Source: Pantoea sp. alder81
Lineage (GTDB): Bacteria > Pseudomonadota > Gammaproteobacteria > Enterobacterales > Enterobacteriaceae
Direction: 5' to 3'
Length of the DNA: 64,000 nucleotides
NCBI RefSeq assembly: GCF_020179835.1
Contig: NZ_JAIUDA010000001.1
Coordinates: forward strand, 372,001 to 436,000
Part shown: positions 38,177-45,736 of the stretch, in pieces
Numbering within the stretch: position 1 is the first letter of the stretch
Layout: every line of letters starts with the position of its first letter
Position numbers and translations under genes: made by a program
Notes under the pieces: model-generated
The model's database searches: none
Told to the model about the DNA's origin: nothing
The model's input: only the letters and a program-made list of their open reading frames with translations

Positions 38177-38404
38177 TTACTGACGGTAGGCGGTTTTAAT
38201 CTGACGAATCGTGTTACTAAACACTTCCGCCTGCGGTTTATCCACTAACGCGCTCTGCACATAGCGCTCCATGTTAATGATCACCTTACCGGCATCCGCC
38301 TGACCCATTCCTTTCAGAATCAGCGTCACCATCATTTTCAGGCAAGCCACTTCGTCGGCCAGCGCCTGGGTATCCTGCGATGTTGAAAAGTCTTCATCAC
38401 TCAT
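38177..38404 (-). CDS. yecF: YecF, DUF2594 protein
   Basis: 75 residues from [19 protein letters not shown] (E. coli YecF 74), with AAGGAG upstream; an ATG three bases earlier is possible and a longer 12-codon extension is rejected. The end AYRQ and the helix [22 protein letters not shown] match E. coli. The function is unknown. The order sdiA-(luxI)-yecF-uvrY-uvrC is that of E. coli apart from luxI. Confidence 0.9.
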   Translation of the reverse strand: MSDEDFSTSQDTQALADEVACLKMMVTLILKGMGQADAGKVIINMERYVQSALVDKPQAEVFSNTIRQIKTAYRQ

Positions 38405-38407
38405 CAT

Positions 38408-38834
38408 TGACTCCTTGGTGGTGTTACTGAATGTTGACACAATACCTGTGTGTAAAAAACAGAGTATATCATATGGTTGGCGGATGAATTTATCCCAGGC
38501 GAAGCGGTGAAGATTAAACCAACATTAAAGGGATGTTTGCGCTATTTACAGGCAGGAAAAAACAGGTAATGACGTTATTTTTATTACCGAGCGCCTGACG
38601 GTCGATAAAAAGATTATAAATTATAACATAATGATATTAGTCACAATTTCACATTTTAATTCTTGCATGGTAATGCATTTTACTCAAAAAATATCTGGGA
38701 TTGACCTCTATTTGATATGCGTCATTTCATTTGGGATTTATCTGCGTAACCAGATGTTTTTTCCCCGGTAAACCCGGTAAGATGGCCCTCCTGAAATATA
38801 TTTTTCCCCTCACTAACCTGCGGAGTATGTCCCG
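38408..38834. other. Gene-free region between yecF and uvrY
   Basis: 427 bp, very AT-rich between about 38570 and 38710. It must contain the divergent yecF and uvrY promoters. The uvrY leader just before the start has CGGAG (38821-38825). No ORF above a few codons is supported. Confidence 0.5.
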
Positions 38835-39494
38835 TTGATCAGTCTGCTTCTTGTTGATGACCATGAACTGGTACGCGCCGGTATTCGCCGCATACTGGAA
38901 GATATGAAGGGATTGGTAATTGCCGGGGAAGTGGCTTGTGGTGAAGATGCGGTGAAATGGTGCCGCAGCAATCCGGTTGACGTAGTGCTGATGGACATGA
39001 ATATGCCTGGCATCGGTGGACTGGAAGCGACGCGCAAAATTGTGCGCTTCAATCCTGACATCCGCATCATTATGCTGACCATCCATACCGAAAATCCGCT
39101 GCCAGCAAAAGTGATGCAAGCCGGTGCGGCGGGTTATCTGAGTAAAGGTGCGGCCCCGCAGGAAGTGGTCAGTGCGATTCGTTCGGTGCACTCTGGGCAG
39201 CGCTATATTGCCTCCGATATCGCCCAACAAATGGCTCTCAGCCAAATCGAGCCGCAAAAAGCCGAATCACCGTTTAGCTGTTTGTCGGAAAGGGAATTGC
39301 AGATTATGCTGATGATCACCCGAGGGCAAAAGGTGACGGAAATTTCCGAGCAGCTTAATCTCAGCCCGAAAACCGTTAACAGCTATCGCTATCGCATGTT
39401 CAGTAAGCTGAATATCAGTGGCGATGTAGAGTTAACGCATCTGGCCATTCGACATGGTCTGTATAATGCGGAGCCGTTAATCAGTAGTGAGTGA
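38835..39494 (+). CDS. uvrY: Response regulator UvrY (BarA partner, GacA type)
   Basis: 219 residues, TTG start as in E. coli uvrY. The receiver domain has phospho-acceptor Asp54 ([10 protein letters not shown]), and the C-terminal LuxR/NarL HTH (about 145-210) is [41 protein letters not shown]. With BarA it activates csrB/csrC and thereby counteracts CsrA. The gene overlaps uvrC by 8 bases. The weak TTG start allows translational control, which CsrA exerts in E. coli. Confidence 0.95.
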   Translation: MISLLLVDDHELVRAGIRRILEDMKGLVIAGEVACGEDAVKWCRSNPVDVVLMDMNMPGIGGLEATRKIVRFNPDIRIIMLTIHTENPLPAKVMQAGAAGYLSKGAAPQEVVSAIRSVHSGQRYIASDIAQQMALSQIEPQKAESPFSCLSERELQIMLMITRGQKVTEISEQLNLSPKTVNSYRYRMFSKLNISGDVELTHLAIRHGLYNAEPLISSE

Positions 39495-41319
39495 CGTTTT
39501 CAATTCTAAAGCCTTTCTCAGCACCGTGACCAGTCAGCCCGGCGTCTACCGTATGTATGACGCGACAGGCACAGTGATCTATGTGGGCAAAGCGAAAGAC
39601 CTCAAAAAGCGCCTGACCAGCTACTTCCGTACACAGGTGGGCAGCCGCAAAACCGAAGTCCTGGTCAGTAACATCCAAAACATCGACGTGACGGTGACCC
39701 ACACCGAAACTGAAGCTTTGCTGCTTGAGCACAATTACATCAAGCTCTATCAGCCTCGCTACAACGTGCTGTTACGCGATGATAAATCCTACCCTTATAT
39801 TTTCCTGAGTGCGGATACACATCCGCGACTGGCGATGCATCGTGGTGCCAAACACGCGAAAGGGGAGTACTTTGGTCCTTTCCCCAATGGCTATGCGGTG
39901 CGTGAAACCCTGGCGCTGTTGCAGAAAGTTTTCCCGATTCGACAGTGTGAAAACAGTGTTTATCGCAACCGTTCTCGTCCCTGCTTGCAGTATCAGATTG
40001 GCCGTTGCCTTGGGCCGTGCGTTGCAGGTCTGGTCAGCGAAGAAGAGTATGCACAGCAGACGGATTACGTGCGGCTGTTTCTCGCCGGTAAAGATGATCA
40101 AGTGATCAATCAACTGGTCAAACGCATGGAAGAAGCCAGTTATGGATTGCGCTTCGAAGAGGCGGCGCGTCTGCGCGATCAGATTCAGGCGGTGCGACGC
40201 GTCACCGAGAAGCAGTTTGTTTCCAATCAGGGCGATGATCTTGATGTGATGGGCGTGGCATTCGATGCCGGTATGGCCTGTCTGCATGTGCTGTTTATTC
40301 GACAGGGCAAAGTGCTAGGCAGCCGCAGCTACTTCCCGAAAGTACCTGCCGATACCGATCTCACCGAAGTGGTGCAAACCTTCGTCGGCCAGTTTTACCT
40401 GCAGGGCAGCGAAGCACGCACCTTGCCGGCCGATATTCTGCTGGACTTCAGCCTTCCCGAACGTGAGTTACTGGCAGATTCATTGAGTGAACTCGCCGGG
40501 CGCAAGGTGAATATTCAAAGCAAGCCGCGTGGCGACCGTGCGCGTTACCTTAAACTGGCGCGCACCAATGCTGCCAGCGCCTTGACCACGAAACTGTCTC
40601 AGCACTCCACCATTCAGCAACGCCTGGCGGCGCTGGCGGTGTTTCTCGAACTCGATATCATCAAACGCATGGAGTGCTTCGACATCAGTCACACCATGGG
40701 TGAGCAGACGATTGCCTCATGTGTGGTGTTCAATCGCGATGGTCCGCTGCGTTCCGATTATCGTCGCTACAACATTGAAGGCATCACGCCAGGCGATGAT
40801 TACGCCGCGATGAATCAAGTGTTACGCCGTCGCTATGGTAAAGCGCTGGAAGAGGACAAAATCCCTGATGTGATCATCATCGATGGCGGCAAAGGTCAGC
40901 TGGCGCAGGCGAAACAGGTGTTCGCGGAGCTGGATGTGCCCTGGGATAAAGACCGTCCCATCTTGTTGGGCGTGGCGAAAGGCACTGACCGTAAAGCGGG
41001 GCTGGAAACGCTGTTCTTTGAAGCGGAGGGCGAGGGCGTTTCGTTGCCGCCGGACTCGCCTGCGCTGCATGTGATTCAACATATTCGTGATGACTCTCAC
41101 AATCATGCAATTTCGGGTCACCGGAAAAAACGCGCGAAAGTGAAGAACACCAGCGCGCTGGAAAGCATTGAAGGGGTAGGGCCAAAACGGCGTCAACAGC
41201 TGCTTAAGTATATGGGGGGCCTGCAACCTCTGATGAATGCCAGCGTGGACGAGATTGCTAAAGTGCCGGGGATTTCCTTCGCCCTGGCGGAAAAAATCTA
41301 CTGCTCGCTGAAACACTAG
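39487..41319 (+). CDS. uvrC: Excinuclease ABC subunit C
   Basis: 610 residues, as in E. coli, GTG start overlapping uvrY. Domains: GIY-YIG nuclease (about 15-95, [22 protein letters not shown]), Cys-rich region, UVR UvrB-binding segment (about 200-240), RNase H-like C-terminal nuclease ([26 protein letters not shown]) and two helix-hairpin-helix motifs ([26 protein letters not shown]). It makes both incisions around UvrB-bound lesions. Confidence 0.97.
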   Translation: MSDVFNSKAFLSTVTSQPGVYRMYDATGTVIYVGKAKDLKKRLTSYFRTQVGSRKTEVLVSNIQNIDVTVTHTETEALLLEHNYIKLYQPRYNVLLRDDKSYPYIFLSADTHPRLAMHRGAKHAKGEYFGPFPNGYAVRETLALLQKVFPIRQCENSVYRNRSRPCLQYQIGRCLGPCVAGLVSEEEYAQQTDYVRLFLAGKDDQVINQLVKRMEEASYGLRFEEAARLRDQIQAVRRVTEKQFVSNQGDDLDVMGVAFDAGMACLHVLFIRQGKVLGSRSYFPKVPADTDLTEVVQTFVGQFYLQGSEARTLPADILLDFSLPERELLADSLSELAGRKVNIQSKPRGDRARYLKLARTNAASALTTKLSQHSTIQQRLAALAVFLELDIIKRMECFDISHTMGEQTIASCVVFNRDGPLRSDYRRYNIEGITPGDDYAAMNQVLRRRYGKALEEDKIPDVIIIDGGKGQLAQAKQVFAELDVPWDKDRPILLGVAKGTDRKAGLETLFFEAEGEGVSLPPDSPALHVIQHIRDDSHNHAISGHRKKRAKVKNTSALESIEGVGPKRRQQLLKYMGGLQPLMNASVDEIAKVPGISFALAEKIYCSLKH

Positions 41320-41387
41320 CATTGAAACAGGGGGGGCAATGTAGGAACATACGTTAAATTCTACTCACACCAGACAGTTACTGGCAT

Positions 41388-41936
41388 ATGCAATTTAACA
41401 TTCCGACGTGTCTTACCCTGTTCCGAGTTGTACTGATTCCATTCTTTGTGCTGGCATTTTATCTGCCCTTTTACTGGGCACCTTTTGCCACCGCATTGAT
41501 CTTTGTGGTTGCCGCCGTAACTGACTGGTTTGATGGTTTTCTTGCCCGCCGCTGGAAGCAAACCACACGTTTTGGCGCCTTCCTCGATCCTGTGGCTGAC
41601 AAAGTCATGGTTGCGATTGCACTGGTGCTGGTCGCTGAGTATTTCCACGCCTGGTGGATTACCTTACCGGCAGCCACCATGATTGCGCGTGAAATTATCA
41701 TCTCTGCCTTGCGTGAGTGGATGGCGGAAATTGGCAAGCGCAGCAGCGTGGCTGTTTCATGGATTGGCAAAGTGAAGACCACGGCGCAGATGTTCTCACT
41801 GTTCGCCTTGCTGTGGCGTCCAGATGCCACTGTGGTTGGCGTGGGCGTGGTGGCGCTGTATATCGCCGCGGTGCTGACCTTCTGGTCTATGTTCCAGTAT
41901 CTGAGCGCCGCACGCGGTGATTTGCTCGATAGCTGA
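41388..41936 (+). CDS. pgsA: CDP-diacylglycerol-glycerol-3-phosphate 3-phosphatidyltransferase
   Basis: 182 residues, as in E. coli. The CDP-alcohol phosphotransferase motif D-G-x2-A-R-x8-G-x3-D-x3-D is seen in [20 protein letters not shown] followed by LDPVAD. Four to five membrane helices. It makes phosphatidylglycerol phosphate, the committed step to PG and cardiolipin. Confidence 0.97.
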   Translation: MQFNIPTCLTLFRVVLIPFFVLAFYLPFYWAPFATALIFVVAAVTDWFDGFLARRWKQTTRFGAFLDPVADKVMVAIALVLVAEYFHAWWITLPAATMIAREIIISALREWMAEIGKRSSVAVSWIGKVKTTAQMFSLFALLWRPDATVVGVGVVALYIAAVLTFWSMFQYLSAARGDLLDS

Positions 41937-41986
41937 TCGATACGATTTAAAAAGCAGCAAACGGACGCAGTGTGTGGATAATTCTA

Positions 41987-42014
41987 TTGACTCATTGCGT
42001 CAGATAAGTAGAAT
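41987..42014 (+). promoter_or_regulatory. Promoter of the Gly-Cys-Leu tRNA operon
   Basis: TTGACT (41987-41992) and TAGAAT (42009-42014), 16 bp apart, with a GC-containing discriminator GCATCGC. It lies about 190 bp upstream of tRNA-Gly, so the primary transcript has a long leader. Confidence 0.7.
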
Positions 42015-42082
42015 GCATCGCATCGAACGGCAGCGAGTCTGCAAGAAGCTGAATAAAATCAGCGAGTTCGGTCAGTTAAAGA

Positions 42083-42201
42083 ATCGAGTATTTCAGTTTG
42101 CAGCAAGGCGGCAACTGAGCGAATCACAGAGAGCTTACTTCAGTAAGTGACCTGTGTGAGTGAAGGAAGCTAACGCAGCAGTAAATTGAAAGACGAAGAT
42201 T
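42083..42201 (+). repeat. ERIC-like intergenic repeat in the tRNA leader
   Basis: About 119 bp. It contains GCAGCAAGGCGGCAA, GAGCTTACTTCAGTAAGTGA and a symmetric TCACA/TGTGA core, in the order found in the enterobacterial repetitive intergenic consensus (ERIC; compare AAGTAAGTGACTGGGGTGAGCG). The copy has diverged: the GGGG/CCCC pair is replaced by a compensating ACAGAG/CTGTGT. Ends are approximate. It lies between the promoter and tRNA-Gly, so it is transcribed. Confidence 0.7.
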
Positions 42202-42203
42202 AT

Positions 42204-42279
<76 letters not shown>

Positions 42280-42321
42280 AATTTAGTCATTTGTTCTTAA
42301 CGGATGACATATCAGAATAAA

Positions 42322-42395
42322 GGCGCGTTGGCAGAGTGGCCATGCAACGGATTGCAAATCCGTCTACCTCGGTTCGACTCCGGGACGCGCCTCCA
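42322..42395 (+). tRNA. cysT: tRNA-Cys(GCA)
   Basis: 74 nt with encoded CCA. Acceptor GGCGCGT/ACGCGCC, anticodon GCA in GGATTGCAAATCC, T loop TTCGACT. 42 bp after tRNA-Gly. Confidence 0.97.
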
Positions 42396-42406
42396 ATTTA
42401 TACCCT

Positions 42407-42492
42407 GCCCGGGTGGTGAAATCGGTAGACACAAGGGATTTAAAATCCCTCGGCTTATGGCTGTGCGGGTTCAAGTCCCGCCCCGGGCACCA
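42407..42492 (+). tRNA. leuZ: tRNA-Leu(UAA)
   Basis: 86 nt with CCA, class II. Acceptor GCCCGGG/CCCGGGC, anticodon UAA in GGGATTTAAAATCCC, long variable arm CGGCTTATGGCTG, T arm GCGGGTTCAAGTCCCGC. 11 bp after tRNA-Cys. Confidence 0.97.
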
Positions 42493-42542
42493 TATTTAGT
42501 CGTCGCTAAAACCAAATAAAAGCAATATGCAGTAATGTCGTG

Positions 42543-42564
42543 ACCGCCCAAGGGCGGTTTTTTT
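42543..42564 (+). terminator. Terminator of the Gly-Cys-Leu tRNA operon
   Basis: ACCGCCC-AA-GGGCGGT followed by a run of T. It also lies just after the stop of the - strand lipoprotein gene. Confidence 0.88.
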
Positions 42565-42582
42565 GTGCCTGCTCAATCAGCA

Positions 42583-42753
42583 TCAGGCTTGCGGTTGCCC
42601 AACAGGCCCTTTGCTCATCGGCCCGCCCGGAATAGGCTGCTCAGTGGGCACATTGGGACGTCCATCTGGCCCAATTGGCCTGTCGGATTGCTGGCAGCCT
42701 GTTAACGTTGCCAGACAGGTGATAATCATCATCCCAGCGAAAAGATTCTTCAT
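42583..42753 (-). CDS. Small Pro/Gly-rich lipoprotein, unknown function
   Basis: 56 residues starting MKNLFAGMMIITCLATLTGC, a clear type II signal with lipobox LTGC (Cys20), leaving a mature peptide of 37 residues. The mature part is a Pro/Gly-rich string (DRPIGPDGRPNVPTEQPIPG) with no recognisable domain and little predicted structure. AAGGAC lies upstream of the ATG. No other gene is in its transcript. I do not recognise the family. Confidence 0.7.
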   Translation of the reverse strand: MKNLFAGMMIITCLATLTGCQQSDRPIGPDGRPNVPTEQPIPGGPMSKGPVGQPQA

Positions 42754-42827
42754 CAGTCACGTCCTTTCTTCAGGCAACTAAGCGTTGCCTCCTAAGCGTA
42801 GTTGATCTCTTGCTGACTAAAGCACAT

Positions 42828-42861
42828 AAAAAAGCTGCCATCTCGTTGAAGATGGCAGCTT
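42828..42861 (-). terminator. Terminator of the SulP gene
   Basis: A 12-bp perfect stem AAGCTGCCATCT/AGATGGCAGCTT with a 6-base loop. On the - strand it is followed by T6, about 50 bp after the SulP stop. Confidence 0.88.
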
Positions 42862-42912
42862 AGAGAAAAATCAATCTGGACGAAGTGACTCAAACTCACT
42901 TCATTAAAATCA

Positions 42913-44409
42913 TCACCCCAGATTACCGCTCAGGCGGTCGCGGAAATCGCTGCTACGGTTATCCAACCCGATAACCGTGACCGTCGCACCATGCCGTTGA
43001 TAGCGGTATTCAATGGCATCCAGTGCCGCAACGCTGGATGCATCCCAGATTTGTGCATGGGTCAGGTCAATGGTGACGGTTTTCGGATCGTGTCCGTAAT
43101 CGAAATGCTCGAATAAATCGTTACTGCTGCCAAAGAACAGCGGACCGCGCACCGTGTAATAGACCTGCTCGCCATCATCGCTTAGCTTGCGTTCAGCATG
43201 GATAACATGAGCAATACGACGCGCAAACAGCATCATGGCAAGGATCACGCCAATCAGTACGCCCAGCGCCAGATTGCCGGTCCAAACGGTGACCACCACC
43301 GTTAGCACCATCACCGAGGTTTCTGACCATGGCATGCGCTTCAGCGTGGCGGGTTGCAGGCTGTGCCAGTTAACGGTTTTCACTGCCACCACCATCATGA
43401 TCGCGGCGAGCACCACCATCGGAATCTGCGCCATGATCTGACTCAGCCCGGTGACCAGCAGCAGCAACACAATACCCGCCGCAATGGTGGAGATGCGCGT
43501 GCGTGCTTTGCCCAGCTCAACGTTAACGATGGTCTGACCGATCATGGCGCAGCCAGCGATGCCGCCATAAAAGCCTGCCAAAATATTACCGACGCCCAGA
43601 GCCCAGGACTCGCGGCGCTTACCGGAAGGCGTGTCAGTGATATCGTCCACCAATTTGGCGGTAAGCAGAGATTCCATCAAACCTACAAAGGCGATACTCA
43701 GGGCGGTTGGCCAGACAATCTGCAACGTCTGCAAATTGAACGGCACCAGCAGCGTGGTGAATCCAGGCAAACCGGAACTCATTGGCCCCTCATCGCCCAC
43801 GTTAGGCACGCGATAACCCAGCAACAATGCCACACCGGTGACGGCGACAATGGCCACCAGCGGTGACGGAACGCTTTTCAGGATTTTGGGTAACAGCAGC
43901 ACAATGGCCAGGGTTACGGCGAACAGCACCCACACCAACCCAGATTGTCCCCAAACGTGTGGAACCTGCGCGAAGAAAATCAGAATGCCCAGCGCATTCA
44001 CAAAGCCCAGCATCACCGAACGTGGAATGTAGCGCATCATGCGGGACAGCCCGGCAAGGCCAAAAATAATCTGAATAATACCGCCGAGGATCACCGCAGG
44101 AAGGATGTATTCCACGCCGTGCGCGTGCACCATCGGTCCAATCACCAGCGCCACCGATCCTGCGGCTGCCGTGACCATGGCGGGGCGGCCACCTAAGATC
44201 GACAAGGTCAGGCACAGCACCACCGAAGCGACCAGACTCACTTTGGGATCGACACCCGCAATAACAGAGAAGGAGATGACTTCTGGAATCAGCGCCAGGG
44301 CGGTAATCACCCCCGCCAGACACTCACGGGTAAGCAGCGCAGGCGAGCGTAAAACGCTGCCTACGGTGATATCGTTCGCCGCAGGGGCGAGCTTGGGAGA
44401 TTGGCTCAT
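42913..44409 (-). CDS. SulP-family inorganic anion transporter with STAS domain
   Basis: 498 residues. About 10-14 membrane helices (residues about 20-380) with SulP features LTRECLAGVITALALIPEVISFSVIAGVDPK and GFYGGIAGCAMIGQTIVNVELGKARTR. A C-terminal STAS domain (about 395-490) has VTIDLTHAQIWDASSVAALDAIEYRYQ. The family carries sulfate, bicarbonate or dicarboxylates; the substrate here is not resolved. It is shorter than E. coli DauA (559) and belongs to another subgroup. Single-gene unit with its own terminator. Confidence 0.85.
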   Translation of the reverse strand: MSQSPKLAPAANDITVGSVLRSPALLTRECLAGVITALALIPEVISFSVIAGVDPKVSLVASVVLCLTLSILGGRPAMVTAAAGSVALVIGPMVHAHGVEYILPAVILGGIIQIIFGLAGLSRMMRYIPRSVMLGFVNALGILIFFAQVPHVWGQSGLVWVLFAVTLAIVLLLPKILKSVPSPLVAIVAVTGVALLLGYRVPNVGDEGPMSSGLPGFTTLLVPFNLQTLQIVWPTALSIAFVGLMESLLTAKLVDDITDTPSGKRRESWALGVGNILAGFYGGIAGCAMIGQTIVNVELGKARTRISTIAAGIVLLLLVTGLSQIMAQIPMVVLAAIMMVVAVKTVNWHSLQPATLKRMPWSETSVMVLTVVVTVWTGNLALGVLIGVILAMMLFARRIAHVIHAERKLSDDGEQVYYTVRGPLFFGSSNDLFEHFDYGHDPKTVTIDLTHAQIWDASSVAALDAIEYRYQRHGATVTVIGLDNRSSDFRDRLSGNLG

Positions 44410-44560
44410 AAATGTGCAGGCTCTTTTATTATTTTGCGCATGCCGTCACGGCACGGCAGTAACCAGTTGGACACTAAACGCGGATGATGTTAGCGGGCAT
44501 TGAGAGATGAAGCTAGCGGGAGAGTGTAGAAGAGAGCGATTCCGTCCATGGAATCCGGTA

Positions 44561-44818
44561 TTACACCGAGAGATCGTCAGGCGTTTTATTAACCACCAGT
44601 TCGAGCAGATGACGATAAATATCCAGCTGAATCACATCGCTTTCCATCTCAAGGCGATTAATCAGCGAAGCGATAATGGCTTTATTGGTGACCGGCATGC
44701 CGGCTTGCAGGATTTCAGCAATGATCTGCCCGAAAACTTCCATCTCGGTGCTGTCGCTGTTTCCGGCGAGTTTGAAATAGTCAGCGATAGCGTCATTGCT
44801 GGTGGCGGCGTTTTGCAT
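44561..44818 (-). CDS. AriR/YmgB-family small regulator
   Basis: 85 residues, all helical, with ATSNDAIADYFKLAGNSDSTEMEVFGQIIAEILQAG, VTNKAIIASLINRLEMESDVIQLDIYRHLLELV and the end TPDDLSV. These resemble E. coli AriR/YmgB (88) and its paralogues, which are tied to acid resistance, biofilm and BluF/BluR blue-light signalling. AAGGG precedes the ATG. It is a lone copy here, without the ycgZ-ymgA neighbours. Confidence 0.8.
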   Translation of the reverse strand: MQNAATSNDAIADYFKLAGNSDSTEMEVFGQIIAEILQAGMPVTNKAIIASLINRLEMESDVIQLDIYRHLLELVVNKTPDDLSV

Positions 44819-44924
44819 GTATGAAGCCCTTCAGATCGGTCTGATGGCAACCTGGCCTTCAGTTCCATGATGAAAAAACATACGCGCGGACAGGCGCGTA
44901 AGACCCTAACTCATCAACCAACGC

Positions 44925-45019
44925 AAAAAAGACACCTCTGAAGGTGGAAATCCAAAAACACCTTCAGAGGCGACGCAAAGTGCATCATTCGTTACGGAGC
45001 CGTTAGCCAGCTCACGGGA
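44925..45019 (-). ncRNA. Candidate small RNA ending in a strong terminator
   Basis: On the - strand TTGTAC (45053-45048) and TATAAG (45031-45026) are 16 bp apart, predicting a start near 45019. About 85 nt later a long hairpin (CCTCTGAAGGTG 44946-44935 copy with CACCTTCAGAGG, extended by further pairs) runs directly into six T ending at 44925. No ORF of credible size lies between and no other gene needs this terminator. The transcript would be about 95 nt. Existence and function are inferred only. Confidence 0.45.
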
Positions 45020-45020
45020 A

Positions 45021-45143
45021 GTAAACTTATACAATGAGAGTTAACTTGTACAATGATTTTTTTAAGGAATTTGTGCTTATCTTTGTTTATCAATGGCTTG
45101 ATTTAATCGGCTTAAGGTAAACTTATACAAAATAACTGTACAG
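45021..45143. repeat. Direct and near-palindromic TTRTACAA-type repeats
   Basis: GTAAACTTATACAA occurs exactly twice (45021-45034 and 45117-45130, 96 bp apart). Each is followed closely by a related unit, TTAACTTGTACAAT (45041-45054) and TAACTGTACAGG (45132-45143). Cores TTGTACAA and CTGTACAG are palindromic. The left pair coincides with the -35 and -10 of the candidate small RNA. They look like binding sites of one dimeric regulator, or duplicated promoter DNA. Confidence 0.6.
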
Positions 45144-45211
45144 GGGTGAGTTTTAGGACGGGTTGTATCGTTTCGAGGGAAAAGTGGTAAGGCTGCAAAG
45201 CACCAACTAAA

Positions 45212-45227
45212 TTGCTTATGTAAGCAA
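45212..45227. promoter_or_regulatory. 16-bp perfect palindrome upstream of marR
   Basis: TTGCTTATGTAAGCAA: 7-bp arms and a 2-base centre, just upstream of the putative -35 of the marR operon. The size and symmetry fit an operator for a MarR-type dimer. Confidence 0.5.
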
Positions 45228-45253
45228 ACTTTTCTTCAGGCCTGCGCTTTGTT

Positions 45254-45287
45254 TATAATAACGCAATTGTTTAGTTAGCTATCTAAC
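45254..45287 (+). promoter_or_regulatory. marR operon -10 and overlapping operator-like dyad
   Basis: A consensus TATAAT (45254-45259) is followed by the dyad GTTAG-CTAT-CTAAC (45274-45287) just after the predicted start point. The -35 (TTTCTT at 45231, 17 bp away) is weak. Together with the palindrome at 45212 it suggests autoregulation by the MarR protein. Confidence 0.5.
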
Positions 45288-45304
45288 CATTAGGCTACTA
45301 CGTT

Positions 45305-45736
45305 TTGAGTGACTACCCACAACCTTTTTCGCGTTTATTACATCTTACGGCACATGCATGGCGGCTGGCGGTCGATCGCCGCCTAAAAGAAAGTGGCTTA
45401 AGTATGAGCAGCTGGATGGCTATCGCGACAGTGGCAACGGCTACGGAGCCGCCGACGCAGAAAGCGCTGGCTCAGCTGCTGGGATTAGAGGAAGCGAGCG
45501 TGGTGCCACTGGTGGATCGACTGGTGAAACAGCAGTTGCTGGCGCGTGTTCAGCCGAAAGAGGATCGCCGCAAACGTCTGCTGGTTCTCACCGAGCAGGG
45601 GAGCGTGGCGTTTGCCGAAGTGAAAACCCAGGCAGACAGCTTGCGCGCGCAGTTGCTGGCTGATATCGATCCCGAAGCGCTGGCGGTGACCGAGAAGGTG
45701 CTGCAACAGTTATTGGCGCGATTAGGAAGTATGTGA
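45305..45736 (+). CDS. MarR-family transcriptional regulator
   Basis: 143 residues from a TTG start (MSDYPQPFSRLLHLTAHAW). Winged-helix core: TQKALAQLLGLEEASVVPLVDRLVKQQLLARVQPKEDRRKRLLVLTEQG, with the wing Asp/Arg (KEDRRKR) typical of MarR/SlyA. It overlaps the MFS gene by four bases (GTGA) and probably represses its own efflux operon until a ligand such as a phenolic acid binds. The ligand is not known. Confidence 0.88.
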   Translation: MSDYPQPFSRLLHLTAHAWRLAVDRRLKESGLSMSSWMAIATVATATEPPTQKALAQLLGLEEASVVPLVDRLVKQQLLARVQPKEDRRKRLLVLTEQGSVAFAEVKTQADSLRAQLLADIDPEALAVTEKVLQQLLARLGSM

